Origin: an uncultured Flavobacteriaceae bacterium
GTDB taxonomy: Bacteria > Bacteroidota > Bacteroidia > Flavobacteriales > Flavobacteriaceae
DNA length: 64,000 bases
Assembly: GCA_913065125.1 (NCBI GenBank)
Contig: CAJYAG010000001.1
Location: forward strand, 496,001 to 560,000
Direction of reading: 5' to 3'
Shown: in pieces, positions 8,285 through 17,322 of the stretch
How the letters are laid out: the number at the start of each line of letters is the position of its first letter
How positions within the stretch are numbered: position 1 is the first letter of the stretch
Translations under genes and position numbers: made by a program
Notes under the pieces: model-generated
Seen by the model: the letters and a program-made list of their open reading frames with translations, nothing else
Databases searched by the model: none
What the model was told of the DNA's origin: nothing

Positions 8285-8941
8285 TTAATGTTTAACAGCA
8301 CCTTTCTTTAACAATTCAGGAAACTTCTTTTTAAAACGATTTAATCTCGGAATTGAAACATTTTTCACATACGGATTGTTCGGATTTAGTTTTTCATAAT
8401 TTTGATGATATGCTTCTGCTTGGTAAAACTGTTTTAACTCTGTAACTTCAGTTACAATTTTACCTTTATAATAAGAATCATTTAGATCTTTTATAAATTG
8501 CTCAATGATATTTTTTTCTGAATTGTTTTGATAAAAAGCAATAGATCTGTATTGTGAACCATAATCTGGATGCTGACCATTTTTTGTGGTTGGATCATGA
8601 GAACCAAAAAAAACTTTCACGAGCGTTATAAAATTTACTTTCTTGGGATTGTAATACACAGCAACCGTTTCTGCATGTCCTGTTCTTCCTGTTCCGATTG
8701 ATTGATATGTTGGATTCTTTGTAAATCCGCCAGCATAACCAGAAATGGCTTCTTCTACTCCATCAACACTTTCAAAAATAGCTTCTACACACCAAAAACA
8801 TCCGCTTGCGAAATATGCAATTTTTAGTTCTTTATGTTGAGTTTTGTAAAAAGTTTTATGAGCTGACATATTGGAAAAGCTCATCATTAAAAAGAACAAA
8901 AGAGTAAAAGTTATAACAAGAATAGATTTTAAAAATTTCAT
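8285..8941 (-). CDS. msrA: Peptide methionine sulfoxide reductase MsrA, exported
   Basis: The 218-residue product carries the MsrA signature GCFWCVEA with the catalytic cysteine at about residue 48, then GVEEAISGYAGG and GHAETVAVYY, all standard for the enzyme that reduces methionine-S-sulfoxide in proteins. An N-terminal hydrophobic segment (about residues 6-25) is a signal peptide or anchor, so the enzyme probably repairs envelope proteins. No MsrB domain is fused or adjacent. It is convergent with the secreted-protein gene and shares its terminator. Confidence 0.95.
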   Translation of the reverse strand: MKFLKSILVITFTLLFFLMMSFSNMSAHKTFYKTQHKELKIAYFASGCFWCVEAIFESVDGVEEAISGYAGGFTKNPTYQSIGTGRTGHAETVAVYYNPKKVNFITLVKVFFGSHDPTTKNGQHPDYGSQYRSIAFYQNNSEKNIIEQFIKDLNDSYYKGKIVTEVTELKQFYQAEAYHQNYEKLNPNNPYVKNVSIPRLNRFKKKFPELLKKGAVKH

Positions 8942-9030
8942 ACAAATGATTTCTAATTTTTAACTTGGTCGTAAGATAAAAAGAAATTATACAATTGTTA
9001 AAAACTTTAGCAATCCAAATACAAGTTTAG

Positions 9031-9061
9031 TTGTAAAACGCCATCGAGTTACCTACATTTG
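9031..9061 (+). promoter_or_regulatory. Promoter of dnaX
   Basis: TTG at 9031-9033, 20 bases, then TACATTTG at 9054-9061, matching the Bacteroidota TTG-N19/20-TAnnTTTG pattern, 24 bases before the start codon. Confidence 0.6.
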
Positions 9062-9085
9062 TTTTTATAAAGAAATGGTTATTTC

Positions 9086-10780
9086 ATGGAACAATTTATA
9101 GTATCTGCACGTAAATATAGACCTCAGGTTTTTGCCGATGTTGTTGGGCAACAAGCAATTACCAATACGTTAGAAAATGCTATAAAAAATAATCATTTAG
9201 CACAAGCTTTATTGTTTACAGGACCGCGAGGAGTTGGAAAAACATCCTGTGCAAGAATTTTAGCAAAACAAATAAATCAAGCTGGAAATATTTCTACAAA
9301 TGAAGATTTTGCTTTTAATATTTTTGAGTTGGATGCTGCTTCAAACAATTCTGTTGATGATATTAGAAATTTAACAGATCAAGTTCGAATTCCGCCACAA
9401 ACAGGAAAGTATAAAGTATATATTATTGATGAGGTTCACATGTTGTCTCAAGCTGCATTTAATGCTTTTCTAAAAACTTTAGAAGAGCCGCCAGCACATG
9501 CAATTTTTATCTTAGCTACTACAGAAAAACATAAGATAATTCCGACTATTTTATCACGTTGTCAAATTTTTGATTTTAAGAGAATTGGCGTTTTAGATGC
9601 AAAAAATTACTTAAAAATTATAGCTGAAAAAGAAGGAATTGCTGCTGATGATGATGCACTACACATCATTGCTCAGAAAGCAGATGGTGCAATGAGAGAT
9701 GCATTGTCAATTTTTGATAGAGTTGTAAGTTTTTCTGGAACAAACTTAACTAGAGAAGCAGTCGCTGAAAATTTAAACGTGTTAGATTACGATGTGTATT
9801 TTAACATAACAGATTTAATTTTAGAAAACAAGATTCCCGAAATTCTAGTTGCCTTTAATACCGTTTTATCAAAAGGTTTTGAAGGGCATCATTTTATCAA
9901 TGGTTTGGCTTCTCATTTTAGAGATTTGTTAGTTGCCAAAGATAAAATAACTATTGATTTATTAGAGGTTGGAGATTCGGCTAAAAAGAAATATTTAGCA
10001 CAATCTTCTAAAGCAAATGTACCTTTTTTAGTTGCTGCAATTAACAAAGCAAACGATTGCGATTTAAGTTATAAAGCTAGTAAAAATCAACGATTGTTGG
10101 TTGAATTAACCTTAATGCAAATTGCCTCTATCACTTTTGATGGAGAAAAAAAAAAGTCAGTTAACTACATAATTCCTGCTACTTTTTTCACTTCACTTTC
10201 TCCTGTTGCAAAAGCAATTGCAAAAACAACAGCAAACAAAAAAAATATCGCTAAAGTTGAAGAACCCAAAAACCCAATACAAAAAGTTGTTTCTAAAAAG
10301 CCTGTTCTTAAAAACGTTGAACGAAGAGCCTCTTCATTGTCTTTAAAAAGTATTCACATCAAAAAAGAAGACAAAAAAGAAGTTGTTATTGATGAGAATT
10401 TCGACAATCACCCAAAAGATGTTTTTACACAAAAAGAGCTTGAAAAAGCATGGAAATTATATCATACAAAATTAATTAAAAGCGGTCAAAAAAGCATTGC
10501 AGCTACTTTTAATGCGGATCTTCCTGTTTTAAATGAAGGCTTTACCATTAGTTTGACATTGCCAAATACTTTGATGCAAGATCAAATAGAAAAGGAAAAA
10601 CCAAAACTTATAAAACACCTAAGAACTACTTTAAATAATTACGGAATTGAACTTTCAATTCTTGTAAATGAAACTGTTGTTAAAAAATTTGCATATACAC
10701 CTCAAGAAAAATTTTCTAAATTGCTAGAAAAAAACCCTGCAATGGCAAGGTTAAAAGATGTATTTAAATTAGACGTATAA
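9086..10780 (+). CDS. dnaX: DNA polymerase III subunit gamma/tau
   Basis: The 564-residue product is the clamp-loader ATPase subunit of the replisome. It has Walker A GPRGVGKTS (about 46-54), Walker B with IIDEVHML (about 113-120) and the sensor region LATTEKHKIIPTILSRCQ. The cysteine-rich zinc module that usually lies between Walker A and Walker B is missing: residues 58-82 contain no cysteine and are shorter. The C-terminal 200 residues are lysine-rich and poorly conserved, as expected for tau. I see no obvious frameshift signal of the classic A-A-A-A-A-A-G plus hairpin kind, though a run of nine A occurs at about 10146. A promoter lies directly upstream. Confidence 0.93.
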   Translation: MEQFIVSARKYRPQVFADVVGQQAITNTLENAIKNNHLAQALLFTGPRGVGKTSCARILAKQINQAGNISTNEDFAFNIFELDAASNNSVDDIRNLTDQVRIPPQTGKYKVYIIDEVHMLSQAAFNAFLKTLEEPPAHAIFILATTEKHKIIPTILSRCQIFDFKRIGVLDAKNYLKIIAEKEGIAADDDALHIIAQKADGAMRDALSIFDRVVSFSGTNLTREAVAENLNVLDYDVYFNITDLILENKIPEILVAFNTVLSKGFEGHHFINGLASHFRDLLVAKDKITIDLLEVGDSAKKKYLAQSSKANVPFLVAAINKANDCDLSYKASKNQRLLVELTLMQIASITFDGEKKKSVNYIIPATFFTSLSPVAKAIAKTTANKKNIAKVEEPKNPIQKVVSKKPVLKNVERRASSLSLKSIHIKKEDKKEVVIDENFDNHPKDVFTQKELEKAWKLYHTKLIKSGQKSIAATFNADLPVLNEGFTISLTLPNTLMQDQIEKEKPKLIKHLRTTLNNYGIELSILVNETVVKKFAYTPQEKFSKLLEKNPAMARLKDVFKLDV

Positions 10781-10850
10781 TTTGTATAGCACTGTTTAAT
10801 TTATATCTTTAGCCAGTTTTAAAAAAAGAATTAAAGTTAAGTTGCTGATA

Positions 10851-11630
10851 ATGAAAAAAATAACTGCTATTTTATTTTTATTACTTACTATTCATTGTTT
10901 TTCTCAACAAGAAAACACAAAAAAATACAGTTTACGCAAATATGCTCATGTAAAATCTTTTTACAAAGGAATGTCTAAAAAAGCGACCATATTATGTTTA
11001 GACAATAATATTCCTCCAGCAGCTTTACTGGCAATTACTGGTCTAGAATCTGGTTGGGATAGCGGTTATATCGGTCAAATTACAGGAAACATTTTGAGTT
11101 TAGGAACCAGAAGAGGCGATACAGAATTGCCTGCTTTACGTTTGCCAAGAGTCTTAAAAACTAAAAAGATTTTATTTGATTCTTTAGAGATTCTAAAATA
11201 TTCTAAAAAAGAATTGAAATGGGAAAACAGACCAGAAAGTTTAAAGAAAGATTATAGACCAAAACCAATAGCTGGCACAAAATATCAATTAGGATATTTT
11301 AAACACAATCCAAAGGCAAAAGCGAATGCTCATGTGGCAAATATTAGAGATTTTGTTACTGTTTTTATTGGAAGAAAAAGTAGAATAAAAGCCTATCGAG
11401 AAACTCGAAAAAAAATGGATGCTTTAGTTGCAAAGCACGGAAAAAGCATATTATTAGAAGAACAAACTGCTATTGATTTTATCAACGGAATTGGAGGTAA
11501 ATTAAATTCTTATAACTACAGAAAAACATGGCCAAAAAAAGTGATTTCAATCATTAAAAATGCTGGTTTAACGTCGTTAACAAAGCAATTACAAAAAGGA
11601 GTTTCTTTTGAAAAAAGTTGGAGTAAATAA
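10851..11630 (+). CDS. Secreted glucosaminidase-domain protein
   Basis: The product of about 259 residues starts at ATG 10851 (MKKITAILFLLLTIHCFSQ), a good signal peptide; the TTG at 10842 would only add MLI and is not needed. The region around LAITGLESGWDSG matches the start of the FlgJ/LytG-type glucosaminidase fold, with the glutamate of LES as the likely catalytic acid. The family cleaves the glycan strands of peptidoglycan between N-acetylglucosamine and N-acetylmuramic acid. No LysM or SH3 wall-binding domain is present. It lies 70 bases after dnaX and may be transcribed with it, although the functions are unrelated. Confidence 0.75.
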   Translation: MKKITAILFLLLTIHCFSQQENTKKYSLRKYAHVKSFYKGMSKKATILCLDNNIPPAALLAITGLESGWDSGYIGQITGNILSLGTRRGDTELPALRLPRVLKTKKILFDSLEILKYSKKELKWENRPESLKKDYRPKPIAGTKYQLGYFKHNPKAKANAHVANIRDFVTVFIGRKSRIKAYRETRKKMDALVAKHGKSILLEEQTAIDFINGIGGKLNSYNYRKTWPKKVISIIKNAGLTSLTKQLQKGVSFEKSWSK

Positions 11631-11639
11631 AGTAATTTT

Positions 11640-11663
11640 ATTCTTGTTTTCACAAGAATGACA
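11640..11663. repeat. Dispersed CTTGT-ACAAG hairpin element
   Basis: TTCTTGT and ACAAGAA enclose TTTC, followed by TGACA. Related sequences with a similar tail occur near 14779 and 15048, so it is likely a member of a small intergenic repeat family. It may also terminate the glucosaminidase transcript. Confidence 0.45.
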
Positions 11664-11710
11664 ATTTTAAGGGGAAACTTAAAGAAAAACCTCGAACAGC
11701 TACTTTTTAA

Positions 11711-13534
11711 TTAAAATTCTATTGTTTTCCCTAAATACATTAACATATTTCCTTCTTCTACATTCATTTTTTCTGAATATGAAGAAATGATATGAATCAC
11801 ACCATCATTACTTTTAACAAAGACAGGAATTGAGCCAATTTCTGCATTTAGTTTTCCTATTTTAGTAATATAATCTTCATTAGAAAGTATTTCTACCTCA
11901 TTAATTTTTGGGTTATCTCTAACGACTTCACTTAAATTGATAAAATCATCAGAATGTGAAAACAATCCAACTATAGGCGTTTCCTCTGGGTTTTTCATTT
12001 CATCTGATGAAATTAAACGATAAGCACCCTGTTCCCCAAAATCTTTTGTATATTTCGACAAGGCATATTCATTAATAACAGTGCTTCCGGTTAAAGACAT
12101 TAAATAACCTACATCATTTAGTTCAATGTTTTCTGACAAATCATCATCATAAACACTTGCTTCAATAGCCTCTAAACCCATGTCTTCTGCCTTTTTAATA
12201 TGATTAGGATTGCTGTCTATTAGCACAACTCTTCTGTTATTTTTCTTCAAATAAGAAGCTATTAAACGTGAAGCTGGTGATGCACCAATAATTAAAATTC
12301 CGTCTGATGAGGTTAAAAACACACCAACAATTTTAGCAAAAACCCTTGCTGTTGTTGCATTCAATAAAACAGTACCTAAAACAATCATAAATACCATTGG
12401 TGTGATATATTCAGCCCCTTCTACACCTTGTTTTATTAGTTTACTTCCAAACAAAGATGCAATACCGGCAGCTACAATTCCTCTTGGCCCAACCCAACTT
12501 ATAAATAACTTTTCGTTTGTTTTTAGCTTTGATTTATACGTACTTAGAAAAACTGCTAAAGGCCTAATTACAAATACAACAACTGCAAATAAAACAGCTG
12601 TTTTCCAATTATACAGTAGCATTAAATCAACTATATCTATATTTGCAGCAAGTAAGATAAATAGAATAGAAACGAGTAAAAGACTTAGGGATTCTTTAAA
12701 ATACAATAACTCTTTAATGTTTTTTAATTTTCCGTTACCTAAAACCATTCCCATGACAACAACAGCTAATAAACCAGACTCATGAGCAAAAACTTCTGAT
12801 TCAACAAAAACCAATAACACGGTTGATAATGAAACAACGTTTAGTAAATAATGTGGAATTAATTTTTTATTGATGACAAATGCCAATGCGTGCGCAAAGG
12901 TAAATCCGAAGGATGTTCCGAATAATAAAATCTTACCAAATTCCATCAAAGCAGTTTTTGTAAAACCACTATCTCCACCAACGCTAATAAATTCAAAAAC
13001 CAAAACGGCAACTAACGCACCAATAGGATCAATTAAAATTCCTTCCCATTTTAATACGGCAGACACATCTTTTTTAAGCGGAATATTTCTAAGAATTGGT
13101 GTAATAACTGTAGGTCCGGTTACAATAATCAATCCCGCGAAAAGAAATGATATTTGCCAACTTAAATCAAATAAATAATGTGCCAATACTCCAGCACCAA
13201 AAAAGGTTACCGCAGAACCTAAAGTAATTAGTTTTGTAATTGAAGGGCCAACATTCTTAATCTCTTCTCGTTTCAGAGTCAATCCACCTTCAAAAAGTAT
13301 TACACTAATTGCTAGTGAAACAAAATAATACAAACCATCACCAGGAAATAAACCTTTTTTTCCATCCCAAATTGGTTCAATCCACTTAGAACCATCTTCT
13401 GTTAAAAATTCAGCAGCAATAGGCCCTACCAATAAACCAATTAAAATTAATGGTAAAATTGCTGGAATTTTAAATTTCCATGCAACCCATTGTGCTAATA
13501 TTCCTAAAATGATAATTCCTGCTAATTCTAACAT
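11711..13534 (-). CDS. CPA1-type cation/proton antiporter with RCK/TrkA-N domain
   Basis: The 607-residue product has about a dozen hydrophobic segments (roughly residues 1-390), with the GPTVITPILRN segment and WVGPRGIVAAGIAS typical of NhaP-like Na+/H+ or K+/H+ antiporters. After the membrane part, a nucleotide-binding Rossmann domain follows (residues about 400-500; ILIIGASPAS then VVLIDSNP). The C-terminal 100 residues are TrkA-C-like. Such fusions are known in transporters gated by NAD(H) or other nucleotides. The exported ion (Na+ or K+) cannot be decided. It stands alone on this strand, divergent from miaE. Confidence 0.88.
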   Translation of the reverse strand: MLELAGIIILGILAQWVAWKFKIPAILPLILIGLLVGPIAAEFLTEDGSKWIEPIWDGKKGLFPGDGLYYFVSLAISVILFEGGLTLKREEIKNVGPSITKLITLGSAVTFFGAGVLAHYLFDLSWQISFLFAGLIIVTGPTVITPILRNIPLKKDVSAVLKWEGILIDPIGALVAVLVFEFISVGGDSGFTKTALMEFGKILLFGTSFGFTFAHALAFVINKKLIPHYLLNVVSLSTVLLVFVESEVFAHESGLLAVVVMGMVLGNGKLKNIKELLYFKESLSLLLVSILFILLAANIDIVDLMLLYNWKTAVLFAVVVFVIRPLAVFLSTYKSKLKTNEKLFISWVGPRGIVAAGIASLFGSKLIKQGVEGAEYITPMVFMIVLGTVLLNATTARVFAKIVGVFLTSSDGILIIGASPASRLIASYLKKNNRRVVLIDSNPNHIKKAEDMGLEAIEASVYDDDLSENIELNDVGYLMSLTGSTVINEYALSKYTKDFGEQGAYRLISSDEMKNPEETPIVGLFSHSDDFINLSEVVRDNPKINEVEILSNEDYITKIGKLNAEIGSIPVFVKSNDGVIHIISSYSEKMNVEEGNMLMYLGKTIEF

Positions 13535-13614
13535 ACTTTAATTCTCTTAAAATTTGGTTGGGAAGTTAAAAAAAAAACAATAAAACCAGCCATGATGCTT
13601 CTATAAATTATCAG

Positions 13615-13622
13615 TAATTTTG
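13615..13622 (+). promoter_or_regulatory. -7 element of miaE
   Basis: TAATTTTG matches TAnnTTTG, 25 bases before the start codon. No convincing -33 TTG at 19 bases. Confidence 0.45.
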
Positions 13623-13647
13623 TTTTCCTATTTTAGAAGATAAATTT

Positions 13648-14229
13648 ATGTTAGGATTACAGTTTGAAACAAAAACTTCTTGGGCAGAAATTGCCAAAGA
13701 TAATTTACAGCAAATATTAACAGATCATGCTTTTTTAGAGCAAAAAGCGGCATCAAATGCTGTTTCCATCATTATCAATTATTCTGAAGAAACGAAGTTA
13801 GTACAAGCAATGAGCGAAATCGCCATAGAAGAAATGGAGCATTTTAAAATGGTGCACGATTTTATGGTAAAACGCGGAATGGTTTTAGGGCGTGAACAAA
13901 AAAACGATTACGCCATTCAGTTGATGAAATTCTTCAAAAAAACGGGAGATAGAAAAGAAGCTTTGATACAACGTTTATTAATTGCTGCCTTAATTGAAGC
14001 GAGAAGTTGCGAGCGTTTTAAAGTGTTTTCAGAAAATATGGAGGACAAAGAATTGTCTAAATTCTATAAAGATTTAATGATTTCTGAAGCCAATCATTAT
14101 ACAGTTTTTTTAGGTTTTGCTCGTGAATATGAAGACAGAGATATTGTTGATAAACTATGGAATTCCTTATTAGAATTTGAAGCAGAAATGATGAGAAATC
14201 GTGGAACAGAAGCCAAAGTTCACGGATAA
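13648..14229 (+). CDS. miaE: tRNA hydroxylase MiaE-like di-iron protein
   Basis: The 193-residue product matches the MiaE family, which hydroxylates the isopentenyl side chain of modified adenosine 37 in tRNA using a non-haem di-iron centre. Conserved metal-ligand patterns are visible: the E of DHAFLEQKAA, EEMEH near residue 70, the E of IEARSCERF and E-A-N-H-Y near residue 150. The length is normal for the family. A near-repetitive non-coding stretch follows directly. Bacteroidota copies of this gene are usually annotated as tRNA-(ms[2]io[6]A)-hydroxylase; activity in this organism is inferred from family only. Confidence 0.9.
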   Translation: MLGLQFETKTSWAEIAKDNLQQILTDHAFLEQKAASNAVSIIINYSEETKLVQAMSEIAIEEMEHFKMVHDFMVKRGMVLGREQKNDYAIQLMKFFKKTGDRKEALIQRLLIAALIEARSCERFKVFSENMEDKELSKFYKDLMISEANHYTVFLGFAREYEDRDIVDKLWNSLLEFEAEMMRNRGTEAKVHG

Positions 14230-14230
14230 A

Positions 14231-14321
14231 ACAATGAACAGTGAACAGTGAACAATGGACAATTATCATTGATAACTGATAACTGATAATTGGTAATTGA
14301 TAACTGATAACTGACAATTGA
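14231..14321. repeat. Short tandem repeat tract (AACAGTG / TGATAACTGA units)
   Basis: The gap between two genes consists of repeats of AACAGTGAACAGTG-like and GATAACTGATAACTG-like units, about 90 bases, with partial palindromes (TTATCATTGATAA). Apparent reading frames crossing it on the other strand are products of the repeat. Confidence 0.8.
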
Positions 14322-14325
14322 AAGA

Positions 14326-14763
14326 ATGTTTAGCAAAGAAGAAGCTGCCCAACTTAGAAAAGACTTTTGGATTGCATTTGGGAAATCTTTTCCTAGGAAG
14401 TGGTTGAAATACAATACACAAATAAAAGGTTTTTCGTTTAAGTTTGTTGCAGAACGCAAACAAGCAATGGTGGTGCTAGATATTGAACATCCTGATGAAA
14501 CACAAAACGAATTGTTATTTGAACAACTACTATCCTTAAAAAATATTTTAACAGAAGAATATCTTTCTGAAGTGATTTTTGATCAGCAATTCCAATTAGA
14601 TTCTGGTAAAATTATTCATCGTGTTTATGTAAATTATCCGAAGAAATTTAGCATTTATAACAAAAATTCTTGGCAAGGTTGTTTTGAGTTTTTTGTTGAA
14701 AACATGGAACAGTTTGAGTTGTTTTTTTATGAATACGAGGATTACATCAAGCAAGCGATTTAA
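14326..14763 (+). CDS. DUF4268 domain protein
   Basis: The 145-residue product begins MFSKEEAAQLRKDFW and contains the pattern around FAERKQAMVVLDIEHPDE and the C-terminal FVENMEQFELFFYEYEDYI that I associate with DUF4268, a small domain of unknown function found alone or on the C-terminus of nuclease-like proteins. No signal peptide or membrane segment is present, so it is probably cytoplasmic. Its start lies five bases after a repeat tract, which may carry its promoter. No function can be given. Confidence 0.7.
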   Translation: MFSKEEAAQLRKDFWIAFGKSFPRKWLKYNTQIKGFSFKFVAERKQAMVVLDIEHPDETQNELLFEQLLSLKNILTEEYLSEVIFDQQFQLDSGKIIHRVYVNYPKKFSIYNKNSWQGCFEFFVENMEQFELFFYEYEDYIKQAI

Positions 14764-15138
14764 TACACATTATTGACTTTGCCATTCTTGTGGAAGCAGG
14801 AATCTAACCAAAATAAAAACTCCGATACTTTCAAGAAAACAGCTTCTTCATAAATTAGCCTGCGTTAAGGATTGTAGCGGAAATCCTTTTTATGTCAGTT
14901 CGAGAGTCGCGCCAAAGCGTGATGTATCGAGAACAAATAAAAAGATTGTAGTGCAAAGCCTGACCTTACGTAGCTTTTGCGAAGCAAGGGAACGCCCAAC
15001 TTTTTATTATTTTTTCACAAAAAAAATCGCCCAAAAAGAGCGATTAGATTCCCGCTTTTGCGAGAATGACATTTAATTAGAAACCTCGTTGCATTCACAA
15101 CGAGGAAGTTTTATAAATTCAAATAATGTGTTGTTGTG
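14764..15138. repeat. Gene-free stretch with intergenic repeats
   Basis: This 375-base gap has no gene. It contains fragments of dispersed flavobacterial repeats: CCATTCTTGTGGAAGCAGGAATC (14778-14800), a GGATTGTAGCGGAAATCC palindrome-like unit (14873-14890), TGTCAGTTCGAG...TCGAGAAC (14893-14935), AAAGATTGTAGTGCAAAGCC (14940-14959), and CCCGCTTTTGCGAGAATGACA (15051-15071). The last part also holds the terminators of the gene on the other strand. Confidence 0.7.
15021..15045 (-). terminator. Terminator of the DUF4870 gene
   Basis: On the minus strand AATCGCTC... and ...GGCGATT pair and are followed by eight T. A second stem, CCTCGTTG/CAACGAGG at 15084-15105, lies closer to the gene. Confidence 0.7.
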
Positions 15139-15477
15139 TTATTTTATAAACTGAATGCTAAACGGATAATTTGGAGCTTCATTATTGTTTGCTTTGAGGG
15201 CATTTATAATAGGAAAAATTAAGTAAAAAATTCCGATGACTATAAACCCAACAATTCCTAATCCTAAGAACAATACTAATGGAATGCAAATTAGCAAGTA
15301 GATAAACATGGTAATTCTAAAGTTTAAAATTGCTTTTCCGTGTGTATCCATTCCGAAAACTTCATCTTTTTTTACTAGCCATAAAATTAAAGGAACAATA
15401 AATCCGCCAATTCCAGAAACAAAGTCTAATAACTGACTTAAATGTGTTAATACGAGTAATTGTTTATTTTCTTTCAT
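15139..15477 (-). CDS. DUF4870 (Tic20-like) small membrane protein
   Basis: The 112-residue product has three predicted membrane segments. The pattern LTHLSQLLDF, GGFIVPLILWL, HGKAILNFRITMFIY and the C-terminal FPIINALKA is the DUF4870 signature. The family is described as Tic20-like, but its role in bacteria is not known. It is monocistronic, divergent from mnmE, and ends at its own hairpins. Confidence 0.85.
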   Translation of the reverse strand: MKENKQLLVLTHLSQLLDFVSGIGGFIVPLILWLVKKDEVFGMDTHGKAILNFRITMFIYLLICIPLVLFLGLGIVGFIVIGIFYLIFPIINALKANNNEAPNYPFSIQFIK

Positions 15478-15568
15478 CTTGATAAATTTTAGTAGTTGAT
15501 CTATTAATAAGACTCTAAAAATTATAGTTTGTTACACAATTTGAGTTTTTCAAACTAATTTAACTACG

Positions 15569-15576
15569 TATCTTTG
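15569..15576 (+). promoter_or_regulatory. -7 element directly before mnmE
   Basis: TATCTTTG (TAnnTTTG) ends four bases before the ATG. Transcription would then start at or next to the start codon, suggesting a leaderless mRNA. Confidence 0.55.
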
Positions 15577-15580
15577 TGCC

Positions 15581-16975
15581 ATGATTCAAAACGATACTAT
15601 TATTGCATTGGCCACTCCGTCTGGAGTTGGAGCTATTTCTGTGATTCGCCTTTCTGGCGAAAAATCGATTGAAATTGTGGATGCTTTTTTTAAATCTGTA
15701 AAAAAAGGAAAAACATTAAACAATCAAAGATCTCACAGTATACATTTAGGTCATATTGTTTATAATGATAATATTTTGGATGAAGTATTGGTTTCTGTTT
15801 TTAAGAATCCAAATTCGTATACAGGTGAAAATGTCATTGAAATTTCGTGTCACGGTTCTGTATTTATCCAGCAAGAAATTATACAATTGTTTTTAAAAAA
15901 TGGTTGCAGAATGGCAGATAATGGTGAGTTTACCATGCGTGCTTTTTTAAACGGAAAAATGGACTTAAGTCAAGCCGAAGCTGTTGCTGATGTAATTGCT
16001 TCTAATTCGGCAGCAAGTCATCAAATGGCGATTCAGCAAATGCGTGGCGGAATTACCAATGAATTGAAAGAATTACGTGCACAACTGTTAGATTTTGCTG
16101 CGTTGATAGAATTAGAACTCGATTTTTCTGGTGAAGATGTTGAGTTTGCTGATAGAACAAAATTTAAAGAATTGGTTGCTCAAATTACTTCGGTTTTAAA
16201 ACGCTTGATTGATTCGTTTGCATTTGGAAATGCCATGAAAAACGGAATTCCGGTTGCCATTATTGGCGAACCAAATGTTGGAAAATCAACCTTGTTAAAC
16301 ACACTTTTAAACGAAGAAAAAGCCATTGTTTCTGAAATTGCAGGAACAACTAGAGATGCCATTGAAGATGAGTTAATTATTGATGGTGTTGCCTTTCGCT
16401 TTATAGATACTGCCGGAATTAGAGAAACGGAAGATGTTGTAGAAAATATAGGAATTAAAAAAGCCTACGAAAAAGCCGAAAATGCGCAATTAATTATTTT
16501 CTTAATTGACTCTAATAAATTTTCACATTCTAGTGAAGTGTTTTTAGACGAGATTAAAACGATTAAAGAACGTTTTCCAAATAAACGTTTATTAGTTATA
16601 GCAAATAAAATTGACACTATATCTTGTCATGATTCATCAATTTTACAATCAGAAATAGCTGATTTAATTTTATTATCCGCAAAACAAAAAATCGGTATTA
16701 ACGAATTAAAAACTGAATTAACTTCATTGGTTAATACAGGTGCATTAAGCAATAATGAAACTATAGTTTCTAATTCTCGTCATTTTGAAGCCTTAAATAA
16801 TGCGTTGATTGCAATTAACTCTGTGCAACAAGGAATCGATTTAGAAATCTCTACAGATTTATTTTCTATTGACATTCGTGAATGTTTACGCCATTTAGGA
16901 AATATTACCGGAGAATATGATGTTGATAAAGATATACTTGGACATATTTTCTCTAACTTTTGTATTGGGAAGTAA
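15581..16975 (+). CDS. mnmE: tRNA modification GTPase MnmE
   Basis: The 464-residue product is full length for MnmE (TrmE), which with MnmG makes the 5-carboxymethylaminomethyl group on U34 of some tRNAs, using a GTPase cycle. The N-terminal formyl-tetrahydrofolate-binding part begins with TIIALATPSGVGAI. The central GTPase has GEPNVGKST (G1), DTAG (G3) and NKID (G4). The family's invariant C-terminus, FCIGK, is present. It precedes the duplicated block; nothing suggests a shared operon, as that block has its own promoters. Confidence 0.97.
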   Translation: MIQNDTIIALATPSGVGAISVIRLSGEKSIEIVDAFFKSVKKGKTLNNQRSHSIHLGHIVYNDNILDEVLVSVFKNPNSYTGENVIEISCHGSVFIQQEIIQLFLKNGCRMADNGEFTMRAFLNGKMDLSQAEAVADVIASNSAASHQMAIQQMRGGITNELKELRAQLLDFAALIELELDFSGEDVEFADRTKFKELVAQITSVLKRLIDSFAFGNAMKNGIPVAIIGEPNVGKSTLLNTLLNEEKAIVSEIAGTTRDAIEDELIIDGVAFRFIDTAGIRETEDVVENIGIKKAYEKAENAQLIIFLIDSNKFSHSSEVFLDEIKTIKERFPNKRLLVIANKIDTISCHDSSILQSEIADLILLSAKQKIGINELKTELTSLVNTGALSNNETIVSNSRHFEALNNALIAINSVQQGIDLEISTDLFSIDIRECLRHLGNITGEYDVDKDILGHIFSNFCIGK

Positions 16976-17010
16976 TACAAAAAAGTTTCAATTATTATAA
17001 TTAAGAAAAT

Positions 17011-17047
17011 TACCTATAGGTACATTCGGTAAATACAAGCATCTTTG
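17011..17047 (+). promoter_or_regulatory. TACCTAT promoter of small RNA A
   Basis: TACCTATAGGTA (17011-17022) is a perfect 12-bp palindrome; TTTG starts at 17044, 26 bases after the TACCTAT. The -7 region CATCTTTG departs by one base from TAnnTTTG, as expected for an activator-dependent promoter. TACCTAT fits the NarL-family heptamer consensus TACYYMT. Confidence 0.55.
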
Positions 17048-17052
17048 TAGTG

Positions 17053-17163
17053 TAGCATTTTAATACAATTAAGTTCTACAATTATATTTATCCCCTTTAT
17101 ATTTTATCCCCTTAGAATTTATAAAAAAGCTAAACCTATCCCCTGTAAGTTTAGCTTTTTTTT
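17053..17163 (+). ncRNA. Candidate small RNA A (copy 1)
   Basis: About 110 bases lie between a promoter box and a good terminator (stem 17124-17135 / 17149-17160, then T-run). No reading frame of use is present. Three UAUCCCC motifs are spaced along it, the third in the terminator loop. Such C-rich, mostly unpaired motifs are seen in regulatory RNAs of other bacteria that pair with G-rich targets. The transcript ends 75 bases before the next promoter, so it is probably separate from the barrel mRNA. Transcription is not proven. Confidence 0.5.
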
Positions 17164-17237
17164 ATGCACACTTTTTCGAAAGGTTTTATAAGTCATTCTT
17201 TGTCAATAAAAATGTTAATGGTAAAAATTAAGAAAAT

Positions 17238-17274
17238 TACCTATTGGGGCAGCCAACAACTTTAACCACTTTTG
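17238..17274 (+). promoter_or_regulatory. TACCTAT promoter of barrel gene 1
   Basis: TACCTAT (17238-17244) is followed by TTTG at 17271, the same 26-base gap as at the RNA gene. The shared upstream context TTAAGAAAAT supports common control. Confidence 0.55.
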
Positions 17275-17322
17275 TAGTGTACTAATTTATACAAATTAAT
17301 TATTCACATAAAATCCCCCATT

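Noticed and set aside
10146..10154. A-run in dnaX as a frameshift site for gamma
   Set aside because: No hairpin of the classic kind was found after it, so no frameshift is claimed.
14057..14463. Three overlapping minus-strand reading frames rich in YQLS
   Set aside because: They are created by the GATAACTGA repeat tract and lie over two real genes.
14764..15138. Possible CRISPR-like array in the repeat-rich gap
   Set aside because: The repeated units are few, unequal and without regular spacers; no cas genes are near.
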